The notes under the pieces are model-generated. The model was not told the DNA's origin and did not search any database. It was given only the letters and a program-made list of their open reading frames with translations. Positions 52,142 to 61,146 of a stretch of DNA of 64,000 nucleotides are shown in pieces; positions within the stretch are counted from its first letter, which is position 1, and every line of letters begins with the position of its first letter. Made by a program: the position numbers and the translations under genes. The DNA is taken from NCBI RefSeq assembly GCF_014518315.1, contig NZ_JACVEL010000003.1:1-64000 (forward strand), given 5' to 3'. This DNA is from Taishania pollutisoli (GTDB lineage: Bacteria > Bacteroidota > Bacteroidia > Flavobacteriales_D > Crocinitomicaceae).

Positions 52142-53408
52142 TTAATTTAGCATACCTCACAAATATAAAATACGTGTATACCATTATTAATGATTGAGCA
52201 ATGGTAACAATCCATAACAACTTTACAAAGTTTATATCCGTCTTCAAGACAAAAAGTGGAAGTAACCCAAAAAACACTAATTGAATCAATGTGTTTGTCA
52301 AACCGATAAAAAAATAGGTTTTTTGACGTTTTAGAATAATAGGTAAGTTTGAAATAGGTGAAATCATGAAATTAAAAAACATGTAAATTGCTAATATTTC
52401 AGAATAATAACCTGCCTCAGACCATTTTTTTCCAAAGACAAATGTAAAAATTGGTTCTCCATAGAAAAATAAGAGTGTAAACGGCACAATAGAAATGGCA
52501 AAAAGCATTTTCATCGTACTGGTAATTAAAGAAATTACCTCTTTTTTATCCTTTACTAAATCTGAGCATTTTTTGAAAAATACCTGACCAATCGCCTGCC
52601 CTATAATTGCAACAGGTACATTTAACATAACTAAAGAAAAACTGTATGATCCAAATATTGTTTTCCCAAAATAAAGAATGACCAGAAAAGCAATGATTAA
52701 ATCTCTCCCGACATCCACCAATACATGTGGTAAACTGACAGACGGAAAGTCTTTGTATTCCGTTACTAATACAATTGTTTTATGCCTGGATTTATAGTTG
52801 GAATAGATTGTTCTGTTCTCCAGATAATTTTTAATGAAACCTAAGCTTGAAGCAACATACCCGATGAATGTTGCCAATATAATTCCAAAGCTGCCCCATC
52901 CGATGTATCCGAATCCAATTCGGAGCGCATTTGAAACAATAGAATTGGAAATTCGGGAATAAGATATTGTTGAAAATTTTCCTTTTCTTATAGACCAATT
53001 GGTGCCAAGGTTAATAAAAACAACAAAGAAAGTACTTAATAAAACAAGTGTTCCAAACACAAAATAATATCCGGTCGTCGCAGCAAAAAATGAATAGATC
53101 AGACCTCCGACAGCACAGACCAATAATGTGATGACGGTTATTCTTAATGATAAACGAAACAATAAGTAAGAATGAGAATCTTGTTTTGGCAGTGGGAGTG
53201 ACAATTCGAATCTGGCTGTTGCTAAGGCAGAAATAAAACCAATCACCCGCATAAATAAGTTGAGATCACTCATAGCAGCCGGATCATAAAGCCTTGAGAT
53301 AATCGGAGAAACAGCATAACTAACGATTTGTGCTACCAATGTTCCTGTCATCAAAACAGCAACTGATTTAATAAAATCGTGTTCTTTTATTTTTTGCAAT
53401 AAGCCCAT
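52122..53408 (-). CDS. Polysaccharide flippase (Wzx/MATE-like)
   Basis: A 428-residue membrane protein with about 12-13 hydrophobic segments. The start HDFIKSVAVLMTGTLVAQIVSYAVSPIISRLYDP is typical of Wzx-like polysaccharide exporters of the MOP superfamily. It would flip lipid-linked repeat units to the periplasm. The gene is visibly AT-rich, as often for such clusters, which suggests horizontal transfer. It is flanked by the epimerase gene (23 bp upstream). Confidence 0.9.
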   Translation of the reverse strand: MGLLQKIKEHDFIKSVAVLMTGTLVAQIVSYAVSPIISRLYDPAAMSDLNLFMRVIGFISALATARFELSLPLPKQDSHSYLLFRLSLRITVITLLVCAVGGLIYSFFAATTGYYFVFGTLVLLSTFFVVFINLGTNWSIRKGKFSTISYSRISNSIVSNALRIGFGYIGWGSFGIILATFIGYVASSLGFIKNYLENRTIYSNYKSRHKTIVLVTEYKDFPSVSLPHVLVDVGRDLIIAFLVILYFGKTIFGSYSFSLVMLNVPVAIIGQAIGQVFFKKCSDLVKDKKEVISLITSTMKMLFAISIVPFTLLFFYGEPIFTFVFGKKWSEAGYYSEILAIYMFFNFMISPISNLPIILKRQKTYFFIGLTNTLIQLVFFGLLPLFVLKTDINFVKLLWIVTIAQSLIMVYTYFIFVRYAKLSGMEKE

Positions 53409-53431
53409 TGGTTACAAAGATTTCCGGGTGC

Positions 53432-54418
53432 TTACCTGTTGACAATTACACTGTTGATCAACTGCCTGATTCCTTCATCAAAATCGATCAATCCTTCATA
53501 CTGTAATTGATCTTTAGTTGTTGTGATATCGGCCAATGAATTGCGGATATCACCTGCACGTTCCGGTCCATTGACTACTTTTGAATCCGGGTGTAGCAGA
53601 CCTTTTTCTGCCAGATTTTTTCTCAGGCTTTCAATGACATCATTCAAGGATAAATACTTACCGCAGGCAACATTAAATACGGAACCGAATGCCTGTGAAT
53701 TGGTTGTCGTCAGCGCCAGGAAATTTGCTTTTACGGCATTTGCAACATAGGTAAAGTCGCGGGTTTGATTTCCGTCACCGTGGATGGTTACTTCTTCCCC
53801 CTTTATCAATTTGTCAATGAATTTCGGAATCGCTGCCGCATACACACCGTTTGGGTCCTGTTTGGGTCCGAACACATTAAAATAACGCAAACCGATGGTT
53901 TCCATACCATGCAAACGATGGTACACACCGGCATACAATTCATTCAGGCTTTTGGTAACCGCATACGGACTCAGAAGGTTTCCCTCGGAACCGATGGTCT
54001 TCGGAGAAACAGTAGAATCGCCGTAAACAGAGCTGGAACTGGCATAAACAAACCGTTTCACGCCTTTTTCGCAGGCGGCCTGCAACATGTTTAGAAACCC
54101 GGTCGTATTTGTAGCATGTGTGGCATGTGGAAACTCAATGGAACGGGGAACAGATCCCAACGCGGCCTGGTGGGTAATCAGTTCAATCCCTTCTACCGCT
54201 TTCATACAATCTTCTACAAAGCGGATATCGCCTTCTATAAACGTAAAGTCAGGGTGGTTAAGAAATGCTTCTATGTTTTTCCGTTTCCCTGTCTCCAGGC
54301 TATCCAGAACGGAGACGGAAGCTCCAGCTGATAAAAGAAACTCAACAAGATTAGAGCCGATAAAACCGGCTCCTCCTGTTACCAATATCTTTTTTCCCTT
54401 CAGCTGGTTTTTAGTCAT
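53432..54418 (-). CDS. UDP-hexose 4-epimerase, SDR family (WbpP/Gne-like)
   Basis: A 328-residue extended SDR. The NAD-binding motif VTGGAGFIGSNLVEFLL is at residues 13-29, and the catalytic set is S in ASSSSVYGD with Y and K in SPYAVTKSLNELY. FNVFGPKQDPNGVYAAAIPKF resembles WbpP-type UDP-N-acetylhexosamine 4-epimerases. It would supply a sugar nucleotide to the cluster. Its start shares a base with the rny stop (54418), so it is coupled to RNase Y. Confidence 0.9.
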   Translation of the reverse strand: MTKNQLKGKKILVTGGAGFIGSNLVEFLLSAGASVSVLDSLETGKRKNIEAFLNHPDFTFIEGDIRFVEDCMKAVEGIELITHQAALGSVPRSIEFPHATHATNTTGFLNMLQAACEKGVKRFVYASSSSVYGDSTVSPKTIGSEGNLLSPYAVTKSLNELYAGVYHRLHGMETIGLRYFNVFGPKQDPNGVYAAAIPKFIDKLIKGEEVTIHGDGNQTRDFTYVANAVKANFLALTTTNSQAFGSVFNVACGKYLSLNDVIESLRKNLAEKGLLHPDSKVVNGPERAGDIRNSLADITTTKDQLQYEGLIDFDEGIRQLINSVIVNR

Positions 54419-55950
54419 TATTTTGCGTAATTAACAGCTCTTTTCTCGCGAATTACAGTCACCTTCACCTGACCCGGATACGTCATTTCAGTCTGGATTT
54501 TGTGCGAAATATTGAATGACAATTCATCCACCATCTGGTCGGACACTTTTTCACTTTCTACCAATACACGCAGTTCACGTCCCGCCTGAATAGCGTATGC
54601 GCTCGCAACACCTTCGTACGAAAGGGCCAGTGCTTCCAGTTCTTTAATCCGTTTGATATATGATTCAACAATCTCTCTTCGCGCTCCCGGACGTGCTCCT
54701 GAAATGGCATCACATACCTGAACGATCGGTGAAATTAATGTGGTCATTTCAATTTCATCGTGGTGGGCGCCAATTGCGTTCAAAACATCCGGTTTTTCAC
54801 CGTATTTCTCCGCTAATTTCATTCCCAGGATTGCGTGCGGCAATTCCGGTTCTTCGTCCGGAACTTTCCCGATATCGTGGAGCAATCCGGCACGTTTCGC
54901 CAGTTTTACATTAAGCCCAAGTTCAGATGCCATAATAGCACACAAGTTGGCTACTTCACGGGAGTGCTGCAATAAGTTCTGACCATAAGAAGACCGGTAT
55001 TTCATCCGCCCGACCATTCGCGTCAATTCCGGATGTAATCCGTGAATTCCCAGGTCAATACATGTTCTGCGACCTGTTTCTGCAATTTCTTCTTCCAGTT
55101 GTTTACGTGTTTTTGCCACCACCTCTTCAATTCTCGCCGGGTGAATACGTCCGTCGGATACCAATTGGTGTAATGCCAGTCGGGCGATTTCTCTTCTGAC
55201 CGGATCAAAACAGGAAAGGATGATCGCCTCCGGTGTATCGTCGACAATAATCTCCACTCCTGTAGCAGCTTCCAGTGCACGTATATTTCGACCTTCACGT
55301 CCGATGATGCGGCCTTTTACCTCATCCGAATCAATGTTGAATACAGATACCGCATTTTCCACCGCTTGTTCTGTCGCAACACGTTGAATACTCTGAATCA
55401 CAATTTTTTTCGCTTCCCTGTTGGCGTTCAGTTTTGCTTCTTCCGAAATTTCTTTAATGTGCGCCAACGCAGCTGTTCGCGCTTCGTCTTTCAATGCTTC
55501 TACCAATCCGTTTTTCGCTTCTTCAGGGCTCATTCCCGAAATTTTAGATAATTCGGCAACTTGTTTCTGGTGGATTTTATCCAGTTCCTGCTGACGCAAA
55601 TCCAACGCTTCTTTTTTCGCTTCCATTTCTTTCAGCTCTTTTTCCGCGTTTTTCTCCTTACGACTCGCCTCTTCTATCTTTTGTGAAAGTTGTTTCTCCT
55701 GGTTTCGGGTTTTATCTTCCAGTGACTGCAACTTGCGTTCGCGTTGTTTGATGGTTTCTTCGTGCTCTTCTTTGAGCTTCAGAAAACGTTCTTTTGCCTG
55801 GAGAATCTTTTCTTTTTTAAGTGACTCTCCTTCATTTTCGGCATCTTTCAATAATTTCTCCCGTTTGTTTTTTAATGCAGTATTCAGCAATACGAAGACA
55901 GCAACACCTCCTCCGATAATACCGATCAACAATCCAATGATTAAATTCAT
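54418..55950 (-). CDS. rny: Ribonuclease Y
   Basis: A 510-residue membrane-bound endoribonuclease. An N-terminal membrane helix (about residues 3-24), a long coiled coil (about 30-150), a KH domain ([24 protein letters not shown]) and an HD domain ([21 protein letters not shown]) are in the usual order. It initiates mRNA decay. Bacteroidota with both RNase Y and RNase G are known, and both occur in this window. It precedes and is coupled to the polysaccharide cluster. Confidence 0.96.
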   Translation of the reverse strand: MNLIIGLLIGIIGGGVAVFVLLNTALKNKREKLLKDAENEGESLKKEKILQAKERFLKLKEEHEETIKQRERKLQSLEDKTRNQEKQLSQKIEEASRKEKNAEKELKEMEAKKEALDLRQQELDKIHQKQVAELSKISGMSPEEAKNGLVEALKDEARTAALAHIKEISEEAKLNANREAKKIVIQSIQRVATEQAVENAVSVFNIDSDEVKGRIIGREGRNIRALEAATGVEIIVDDTPEAIILSCFDPVRREIARLALHQLVSDGRIHPARIEEVVAKTRKQLEEEIAETGRRTCIDLGIHGLHPELTRMVGRMKYRSSYGQNLLQHSREVANLCAIMASELGLNVKLAKRAGLLHDIGKVPDEEPELPHAILGMKLAEKYGEKPDVLNAIGAHHDEIEMTTLISPIVQVCDAISGARPGARREIVESYIKRIKELEALALSYEGVASAYAIQAGRELRVLVESEKVSDQMVDELSFNISHKIQTEMTYPGQVKVTVIREKRAVNYAK

Positions 55951-56052
55951 TTTTTCATTTTGAGTTTAAAATAAAACAAAAACCCACCGACCTCTCCTCT
56001 CCCGGTAGCGGGAACGGACAAATCCGGTGGGGAATACTTATTTTGAATACCG

Positions 56053-56340
56053 CTACTGATTGTCAAATTCATCTGACAACTCTTCCAACGCCTTTTCAAT
56101 CGCACTGTAATCAGCTGGAAGCTCCACTTTTTCAATTTTGGGTGCTGTTTTTGTTGCCAATTGTAACGCCGTCATTGCAAGCAAATCCTGCATATCTTTT
56201 ACAGCATAATTGTCCTGTAAAGCTTTGATCGCTTTGTTGATATCATCCGCTGCACGTTGTACCTTCTCCTGCTCACTTTCATGCACAGTCAAAGGATATG
56301 AACGCCCTGCAACTACAACTTTGATCGACAACTTACTCAT
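56053..56340 (-). CDS. zapA: Cell division protein ZapA
   Basis: A 95-residue ZapA. The N-terminal part (SIKVVVAGRSYPLTVHESEQEKVQRAADDINKAI) is the ZapA beta-alpha domain, followed by a C-terminal coiled coil (EKALEELSDEFDNQ). It cross-links FtsZ filaments. It overlaps the upstream coiled-coil gene by 4 bp (ATGA). A structured RNA lies upstream of this pair, which in other bacteria is a place where 6S RNA genes occur. Confidence 0.92.
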   Translation of the reverse strand: MSKLSIKVVVAGRSYPLTVHESEQEKVQRAADDINKAIKALQDNYAVKDMQDLLAMTALQLATKTAPKIEKVELPADYSAIEKALEELSDEFDNQ

Positions 56341-56651
56341 GCATTATTTTTTAACTGACCAATGCAGTATTCAATTTCCCTCACCAATTCATCAATCTGT
56401 TCGTGTCTGTTCGTTTCAGGCACGTTCGAATTGATTATTTGATTTTTGGTCTCTTCCAGCAACGATTGTAACTCCGCATTGTCCTTGCTGAGACGGGAAA
56501 TCTCCGACTGTTTACTCTCATTATCCGATTTCAATTGCACGATTTCCTGTTCCAGCTGATGAACTTTTTGCTTTTCCTGATTCAATACCTCATTGACCGC
56601 ATTCTTTTTCCTGCGAATATCCTGAATGATATGTTGAATTTTCTCGTTCAT
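56337..56651 (-). CDS. ZapB-like coiled-coil protein
   Basis: About 104 residues from the ATG at 56651; a longer frame from 56699 covers the -33 element and is not credible. It is almost entirely coiled coil (about residues 5-85: NQEKQKVHQLEQEIVQLKSDN) and acidic. Position directly before zapA suggests a ZapB-like division role, though sequence similarity cannot be shown here. A consensus promoter lies just upstream and gives a very short leader. Confidence 0.75.
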   Translation of the reverse strand: MNEKIQHIIQDIRRKKNAVNEVLNQEKQKVHQLEQEIVQLKSDNESKQSEISRLSKDNAELQSLLEETKNQIINSNVPETNRHEQIDELVREIEYCIGQLKNNA

Positions 56652-56666
56652 AAAATTGACCAGATA

Positions 56667-56696
56667 CAAAGTTAATATACTAAAACGTATAAACAA
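56667..56696 (-). promoter_or_regulatory. Bacteroidota-type promoter for the ZapB-like/zapA genes
   Basis: On the minus strand TTG (56696-56694), 19 bp, then TAACTTTG (56674-56667). The predicted start at about 56660 lies only about 9 nt before the ATG at 56651. It lies downstream of the structured RNA's terminator, so the RNA is a separate transcript. Confidence 0.8.
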
Positions 56697-56738
56697 CATT
56701 TTAGGGGGACAAGATTAAAATTTTCTTCACCAACCGGT

Positions 56739-56961
56739 AAAAAACAAATCCCCTGGAGTAAACTTCCAGGGGATTTGGGTTCAAACTCAGGCAGGCAGGA
56801 CTATGCTAATTACTATTTTGACTGTTGAATTGAAACTAAACCGGACCTAACTAGCATTTTTTGTCTCATCTAATCTATCTGCGATATGGTATTATACTCA
56901 AAAACTTATTCTATTTACTCATCTATCTAAATCGCACCTGTCACCATTTGCGAATTTGAAC
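56739..56961 (-). ncRNA. Candidate structured non-coding RNA (6S-like?)
   Basis: A free-standing unit of about 220 nt on the minus strand. Promoter: TTG and TAATTTTG (56996-56966). Its 5' end (56961-56952, GUUCAAAUUC) pairs over 10 consecutive bases with 56788-56779 (GAGUUUGAAC, one G-U) just before the terminator, closing the whole molecule. An inner 9-bp helix (AUGCUAGUU with AAUUAGCAU, one G-U) lies within. The terminator stem (56745-56757 with 56765-56777, 13 bp) is followed by T6. There is no ORF. A closed rod with terminal pairing and neighbouring zapA recall 6S RNA, but this is inference. Confidence 0.65.
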
Positions 56962-56965
56962 GATA

Positions 56966-56996
56966 CAAAATTATTATTTAGAATCATTCTAAACAA
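56966..56996 (-). promoter_or_regulatory. Bacteroidota-type promoter for the structured RNA
   Basis: On the minus strand TTG (56996-56994), 20 bp, then TAATTTTG (56973-56966). The predicted start at about 56960 coincides with the closing helix of the RNA. Confidence 0.75.
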
Positions 56997-57039
56997 TACC
57001 GTTTTTGTGGTATTTTTCCTGCTCCCGTTCAAAATAAAA

Positions 57040-57070
57040 TTTGGATTCGCTCTCTAACAACCTATATTTG
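57040..57070 (+). promoter_or_regulatory. Bacteroidota-type promoter for the chloride-channel gene
   Basis: TTTG at 57040-57043, 19 bp, then TATATTTG at 57063-57070. The predicted start at about 57077 favours the ATG at 57104 as start codon rather than the in-frame TTG at 57041. Confidence 0.8.
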
Positions 57071-57103
57071 TTGCGTTTTCTCAAAAAAGGTAGCAATGAT
57101 GTC

Positions 57104-58882
57104 ATGAGAGTCAGGCCATTTGTAGTCATCAAAGAAACCGTAGAATGGGCACACCACCGGTTAACTCAACGCCAGTTTTTATTACTGGCGAGTGTTTTGG
57201 TGGGTGTTTCTGTAGGATTTGCTGCAATTGTCCTCAAGTTGTTTGTGCACCTTATTTTTTACATCGCAACGTATGATAAATGGGGTGATTTTAAATACCT
57301 GTACCTCGTTCTACCTGTCATCGGCATCTTTCTGACTGTTTTAATCAACCAAAAATTACTGAACGGGCAATTGGTAAAGGGGCTGGGACATCTTCATACG
57401 GTCATTGCATCCCGGTTGAGTTTTGTTCCCCGCCGCGAGATGTACGATCAGATTGTGACCAGCTCTGTGACGGTTGGTTTCGGCGGGTCAACAGGACTGG
57501 AAGCCCCCATCGTCATCACAGGTGCTGCGTTCGGTTCCAATTTTGCCAAAGCCCATCGCCTGAATTACAATGAGCGGACACTATTGCTTGCCTGTGGAAT
57601 TGCAGCAGGGATCGCTGCTGCGTTTAACGCTCCGATCGCAGGAGTCTTGTTTGCCGTCGAGGTTTTTATGATTGACATCACCATTTCCGCATTTATCCCT
57701 TTGATTCTTGCAGCGGCAACCGGAGCATTAATTTCGAAAGTTGTATTGGGAGGACATATTTTGTTGTCTTTTACACTGAAGGAACATTTTCAATACATGA
57801 ATGTCCCTTTTTATATCTTGTTGGGAATTTTAGCCGGATTCGTCGCCGTGTACCATTCTCGGGTTTTTTCAAAAGCAGAAGGTTGGTTTGCCCATAAAAA
57901 AGCCAATGTATATGTAAAAGTCCTTTGGGGAGGAATCGGTCTGGCTGCATTGATTTTTATTTTTCCAACCTTGTTTGGTGAAGGATACCAAAGTATCATG
58001 GACCTGGCTGAAAAGCGTCCCCAAAACATATTGGATCAAAGTGTGCTGCACAGTTATCAGAGCAATGAATACATTTTACTGATGTGTATCGGGCTTTTGA
58101 TTTTTGTCAAACCGATTGCAACGGCTCTGACAATCGGATCCGGTGGAAATGGAGGGAATGTCGCTCCTTCTCTGTTTATAGGTGCCTACCTGGGTTATCT
58201 GTTTTCCCGTACGGTCAATCTTACCCAATTGGCACACATTCCCACCAATAACTTTACAATTGTAGGAATGGCGGGTGTGCTGGCGGGAATTTATCATGCG
58301 CCGTTAACAGCGATCTTCCTGATTGCAGAAATTACCGGTGGTTACTCCCTGATGATTCCCTTAATGATTGTTGCCTCGATCAGCTATGCCATTTCCAGGT
58401 ATTACGAACCTTATTCAATGGACACAAAAAAGATGGCCACATCCGGGAAAATTTTTACGGAAAACAAAGACAGTAATGTGCTTGTCACGATTAAAACACA
58501 GCAACTCATCGAAACGGATGTTGTTTCACTCGAAGCAGAAAACAACCTCGACAGCCTGGTACAGGCTATTTCTCAAAGTAAGCGCAGTATTTTTCCCGTG
58601 TTGGAAACCGACGGAACTTTTTTGGGTGTAATTTTACTGGATGACGTCCGGGAAATTATGTTCAAACCCGAACTCTATCAACAAATTCTGGTGCGGGAAT
58701 TAATGACACCTGCGCCCGCTATTTTGTCTTCAGATGATACCATGCTCAACGTCATGAAACGTTTTGATGAAACCAATGCCTGGGCCCTTCCGGTCGTTGA
58801 TAACGGAAAATTTGTCGGGTTGATCACCAAAACGGGGGTTTTTAACAGTTACCGGGAGAAATTGCGGGACAGCTCGTTTTAA
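57104..58882 (+). CDS. CLC-family chloride channel/transporter with CBS domains
   Basis: About 592 residues from the ATG at 57104. The membrane part (about residues 25-420) has the CLC motifs: GSTGLEAP with the gating glutamate, GIAAGIAAAFNAPIAGVLFAVE, and GGNGGNVAPSLFIGA (the GxxxP motif). The C-terminus carries a CBS pair (about 465-590: VVSLEAENNLDSL, then VRELMTPAPAILSS and WALPVVDNGKFVGLI). CBS domains usually bind adenine nucleotides to tune the channel. It is divergent from the structured RNA. Confidence 0.92.
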   Translation: MRVRPFVVIKETVEWAHHRLTQRQFLLLASVLVGVSVGFAAIVLKLFVHLIFYIATYDKWGDFKYLYLVLPVIGIFLTVLINQKLLNGQLVKGLGHLHTVIASRLSFVPRREMYDQIVTSSVTVGFGGSTGLEAPIVITGAAFGSNFAKAHRLNYNERTLLLACGIAAGIAAAFNAPIAGVLFAVEVFMIDITISAFIPLILAAATGALISKVVLGGHILLSFTLKEHFQYMNVPFYILLGILAGFVAVYHSRVFSKAEGWFAHKKANVYVKVLWGGIGLAALIFIFPTLFGEGYQSIMDLAEKRPQNILDQSVLHSYQSNEYILLMCIGLLIFVKPIATALTIGSGGNGGNVAPSLFIGAYLGYLFSRTVNLTQLAHIPTNNFTIVGMAGVLAGIYHAPLTAIFLIAEITGGYSLMIPLMIVASISYAISRYYEPYSMDTKKMATSGKIFTENKDSNVLVTIKTQQLIETDVVSLEAENNLDSLVQAISQSKRSIFPVLETDGTFLGVILLDDVREIMFKPELYQQILVRELMTPAPAILSSDDTMLNVMKRFDETNAWALPVVDNGKFVGLITKTGVFNSYREKLRDSSF

Positions 58883-58894
58883 TCCGGTTATCTT

Positions 58895-59434
58895 TTAAGT
58901 AAAATCAATTTCTTTTATTTTCAACTCCCAGACTTCTTTTCTGGTTGTTCCGAATGTTTTGGTTTGTGGTTGAAAATTGACATTCACTTTCATGGTTGCA
59001 GTTTTCTTTTTTCCGTTTATGGTATAATTCAATTGGTAAGTATAAATCCAGCATGAATTTTTCAATTCCGAATCCGTCAGTTTCATGGACGTAACCCCCA
59101 CATGTGCATCCTTCCAGTCTTCCAGCCATTTTGCTACTGTGTAAACCGGTTGCTTGTTCTCAATTCCGGATAAATGAACTACAGATTCCGAAAACAATTG
59201 TTCAATATTCATTGTAAGCTGCCGGTTGAACTCTGATGTGTTCGTTTCAACTGAAGCAAGCCGAAGGTATTCAAATAATTCCCGCACTTTCAGTTCTCCC
59301 TGCGCAGCATACGACTGAATCGTCAGGTTGTCAAATGAATTACTGATTGTCAACTCCCTGGTTTCCATAACCGATTGTGACCAACTGCTTGTCAGCAAAC
59401 AAGAAAACAATAAAAAAATGATCCACCTTCTCAT
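58895..59434 (-). CDS. Secreted protein, function unknown
   Basis: A 179-residue protein with an N-terminal signal peptide (about residues 1-20, MRRWIIFLLFSCLLTSSWSQ). Beta-rich mature part with ELTISNSFDNLTIQSYAAQ near the start and KATMKVNVNFQPQTKT-like strands near the end; the final stretch VWELKIKEIDF is well formed. No family is recognised. It starts 1 bp after the regulator-like gene at 59436, so the two are cotranscribed and probably act together. Confidence 0.75.
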   Translation of the reverse strand: MRRWIIFLLFSCLLTSSWSQSVMETRELTISNSFDNLTIQSYAAQGELKVRELFEYLRLASVETNTSEFNRQLTMNIEQLFSESVVHLSGIENKQPVYTVAKWLEDWKDAHVGVTSMKLTDSELKNSCWIYTYQLNYTINGKKKTATMKVNVNFQPQTKTFGTTRKEVWELKIKEIDFT

Positions 59435-59435
59435 A

Positions 59436-60353
59436 TCAGTTTTGTTTTATGCGGATTTTTATGATCCGTTGTGTCGTATCCTGTTCCAGCGACAGCACCT
59501 GCCAACGTTTAATGGCCTGTGTGGGAATGGTTAACTTCTGCGTAAATTCTTCTTTGTTCATGTATTCAATTCCCAACCCGTTTTGCAGATGGATAAGTAC
59601 TTCCAGATCCGGGGAAAGAATGGTATTCAGCTGCACTTTTCTCGTTTCCCAATCTTTTATATCCGATTGCATAAACGCTTTGAGCATCATTGCATGGTCG
59701 TCCGGTTTCAGTACAATGGTTTTCGTTTCTTCTTTTATAGCAACAATCGCTTCCGAATAAAACGGACTCTCTACAATGAGCTCTGATTTTTTCTCTAAAA
59801 CAGTTGCCGGAATGTCATTTATATTCAATGGTTTCAATGTGTTCTTTTCTTTTACAAACAATTGAATCGTCGAATCGTTAATGTCTTCCTGTGTATAAAA
59901 ATCTTTCACCTTTACTTTTTCCTGCTTGTTGAACGCTGCGATTCCCTTCGGTTGTTGCAGCTTCCAATAAAACAACAGTCCCCCGCCGAGCAGGATACCC
60001 CCCAGGAGCAGGAGCAATCTTCTCTTCGTCGGTGTTTGTTTTGTAACCGTCACAACTTCTTCCGCTGTGTGTACTGTATGTACGAACGCATCCCAGGAAT
60101 CAAAGCGGCAGTAAGCGGAAAGAATATCCAACATGTCCTTTCGGGGAAGTTTCTCATTTTCGGCCGGTTTTAAATGGGTATACATCCATTTTTCGCTGAC
60201 CCGTTGTCTTGTTGCTTGTTCAATGTCGTCGATCAACTGTTGAATGTCCTTGCTGCTAACTGTTTTCCACTCTGTCGACGCATACGGATATACCTCCCGG
60301 TAGCGCAGAAGCACCCGTTCTTTTAATTCGTAAAATGCCGTGAGTTGATTCAT
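59436..60353 (-). CDS. Membrane protein with HTH-like N-terminal domain, possible membrane-tethered regulator
   Basis: A 305-residue protein in three parts. Residues about 30-95 match a pattern common in Bacteroidota regulators (IQQLIDDIEQATRQRVSEKW, then LPRKDMLDILSAYCRFDSWDAF), which looks like an HTH-type domain. One membrane helix is at about 111-128. The C-terminal 170 residues are periplasmic and beta-rich. A signal-transducing role across the inner membrane is inferred. It is transcribed ahead of the small secreted protein gene. Confidence 0.7.
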   Translation of the reverse strand: MNQLTAFYELKERVLLRYREVYPYASTEWKTVSSKDIQQLIDDIEQATRQRVSEKWMYTHLKPAENEKLPRKDMLDILSAYCRFDSWDAFVHTVHTAEEVVTVTKQTPTKRRLLLLLGGILLGGGLLFYWKLQQPKGIAAFNKQEKVKVKDFYTQEDINDSTIQLFVKEKNTLKPLNINDIPATVLEKKSELIVESPFYSEAIVAIKEETKTIVLKPDDHAMMLKAFMQSDIKDWETRKVQLNTILSPDLEVLIHLQNGLGIEYMNKEEFTQKLTIPTQAIKRWQVLSLEQDTTQRIIKIRIKQN

Positions 60354-60503
60354 TCCAAAACGTGTGTAAATGTAGTTTCAGCATGTCAAAATAGTACTGT
60401 AAAACCTCTGTAAAGTAACAAAAAAGTTTTTACAATCAATTGCAAGTACTTATACAGTAAGGCTCCTTGGCAAATGAGTTATCCTTGCTGAAAAATAAAT
60501 GCT

Positions 60504-60953
60504 ATGAAAAATATAAATGCTATTGTAGGGGGAATTACTCTTTGTTCCGCTCTAAGTTTTGGACAAACCAATGTCATCGCGCTGAAAAGCCATGCGGGAA
60601 CTGCTGATGAACTTCTTGAGAAAGAAGACAATTTCGGACTTCCGGACCCGGCTTATGAATACCGGTATGTTGACTCTGTGAAGTATGTAAAAAAAGAGAA
60701 AATCGTCATTAATTACAGAACGTATGGTGTCGACACTTCTTTTTATACCCACGAAGAAGATTCCATGATACAGGAACATCTGAAAGCGATCCGGTTGAAC
60801 CCATTGTATCCTGAAAAAACAACGTTTATCGGTTTTCCTAAGGAAATTGAAAAGTTGGCAACTGAAAGAGGTGTAAAACAAAATTCCTTTTCTTTTTTAT
60901 TCATCTTAAGTATACTGGGTGCCGGAGGATTGGTTGTCAGAAAAACCTTTTGA
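60504..60953 (+). CDS. Exported or membrane-anchored small protein, unknown
   Basis: A 149-residue protein with an N-terminal signal-like segment (about residues 4-19) and a C-terminal hydrophobic segment (about 130-144, FLFILSILGAGGLVV) followed by RKTF. Between them is a charged region with EYRYVDSVKYVKKEKIVINYRTYGVD. The C-terminal anchor resembles a sorting-type tail. No family is recognised. It is followed by inverted-repeat sequence. Confidence 0.65.
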   Translation: MKNINAIVGGITLCSALSFGQTNVIALKSHAGTADELLEKEDNFGLPDPAYEYRYVDSVKYVKKEKIVINYRTYGVDTSFYTHEEDSMIQEHLKAIRLNPLYPEKTTFIGFPKEIEKLATERGVKQNSFSFLFILSILGAGGLVVRKTF

Positions 60954-60973
60954 GGATTGTTTGACAATCAGTG

Positions 60974-61127
60974 GTCTTCCCCTTTTATCCCCTTCCGAAG
61001 GAGAAGAGGATATCAGTCATAAAAAAACAGGTTGTGCAAATTAGTGCGGTATATGGTTCTAATCAATCATCTTTTTCCCTATACCGGGAAAACTCCTCCC
61101 TTTGGAGGGGATAAAGGGGAGGATATC
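60974..61127. repeat. Pair of inverted imperfect repeats between genes
   Basis: CTTCCCCTTTTATCCCCTTC and following bases (about 60976-61013, ending GATATC) and, in the opposite orientation, the stretch 61091-61127 (reverse complement GATATCCTCCCCTTTATCCC) are copies of one C-rich sequence, about 80 bp apart. Each contains an internal CC(T/G)(T/A)AAGG-like hairpin. Function unknown; perhaps an old repeat pair. Confidence 0.6.
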
Positions 61128-61146
61128 CATTAATCTCTAAATCATC

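Noticed and set aside
56651-56699. N-terminal extension of the ZapB-like protein (start at 56699)
   Set aside because: The extension overlaps the promoter elements, so translation from there is not plausible.
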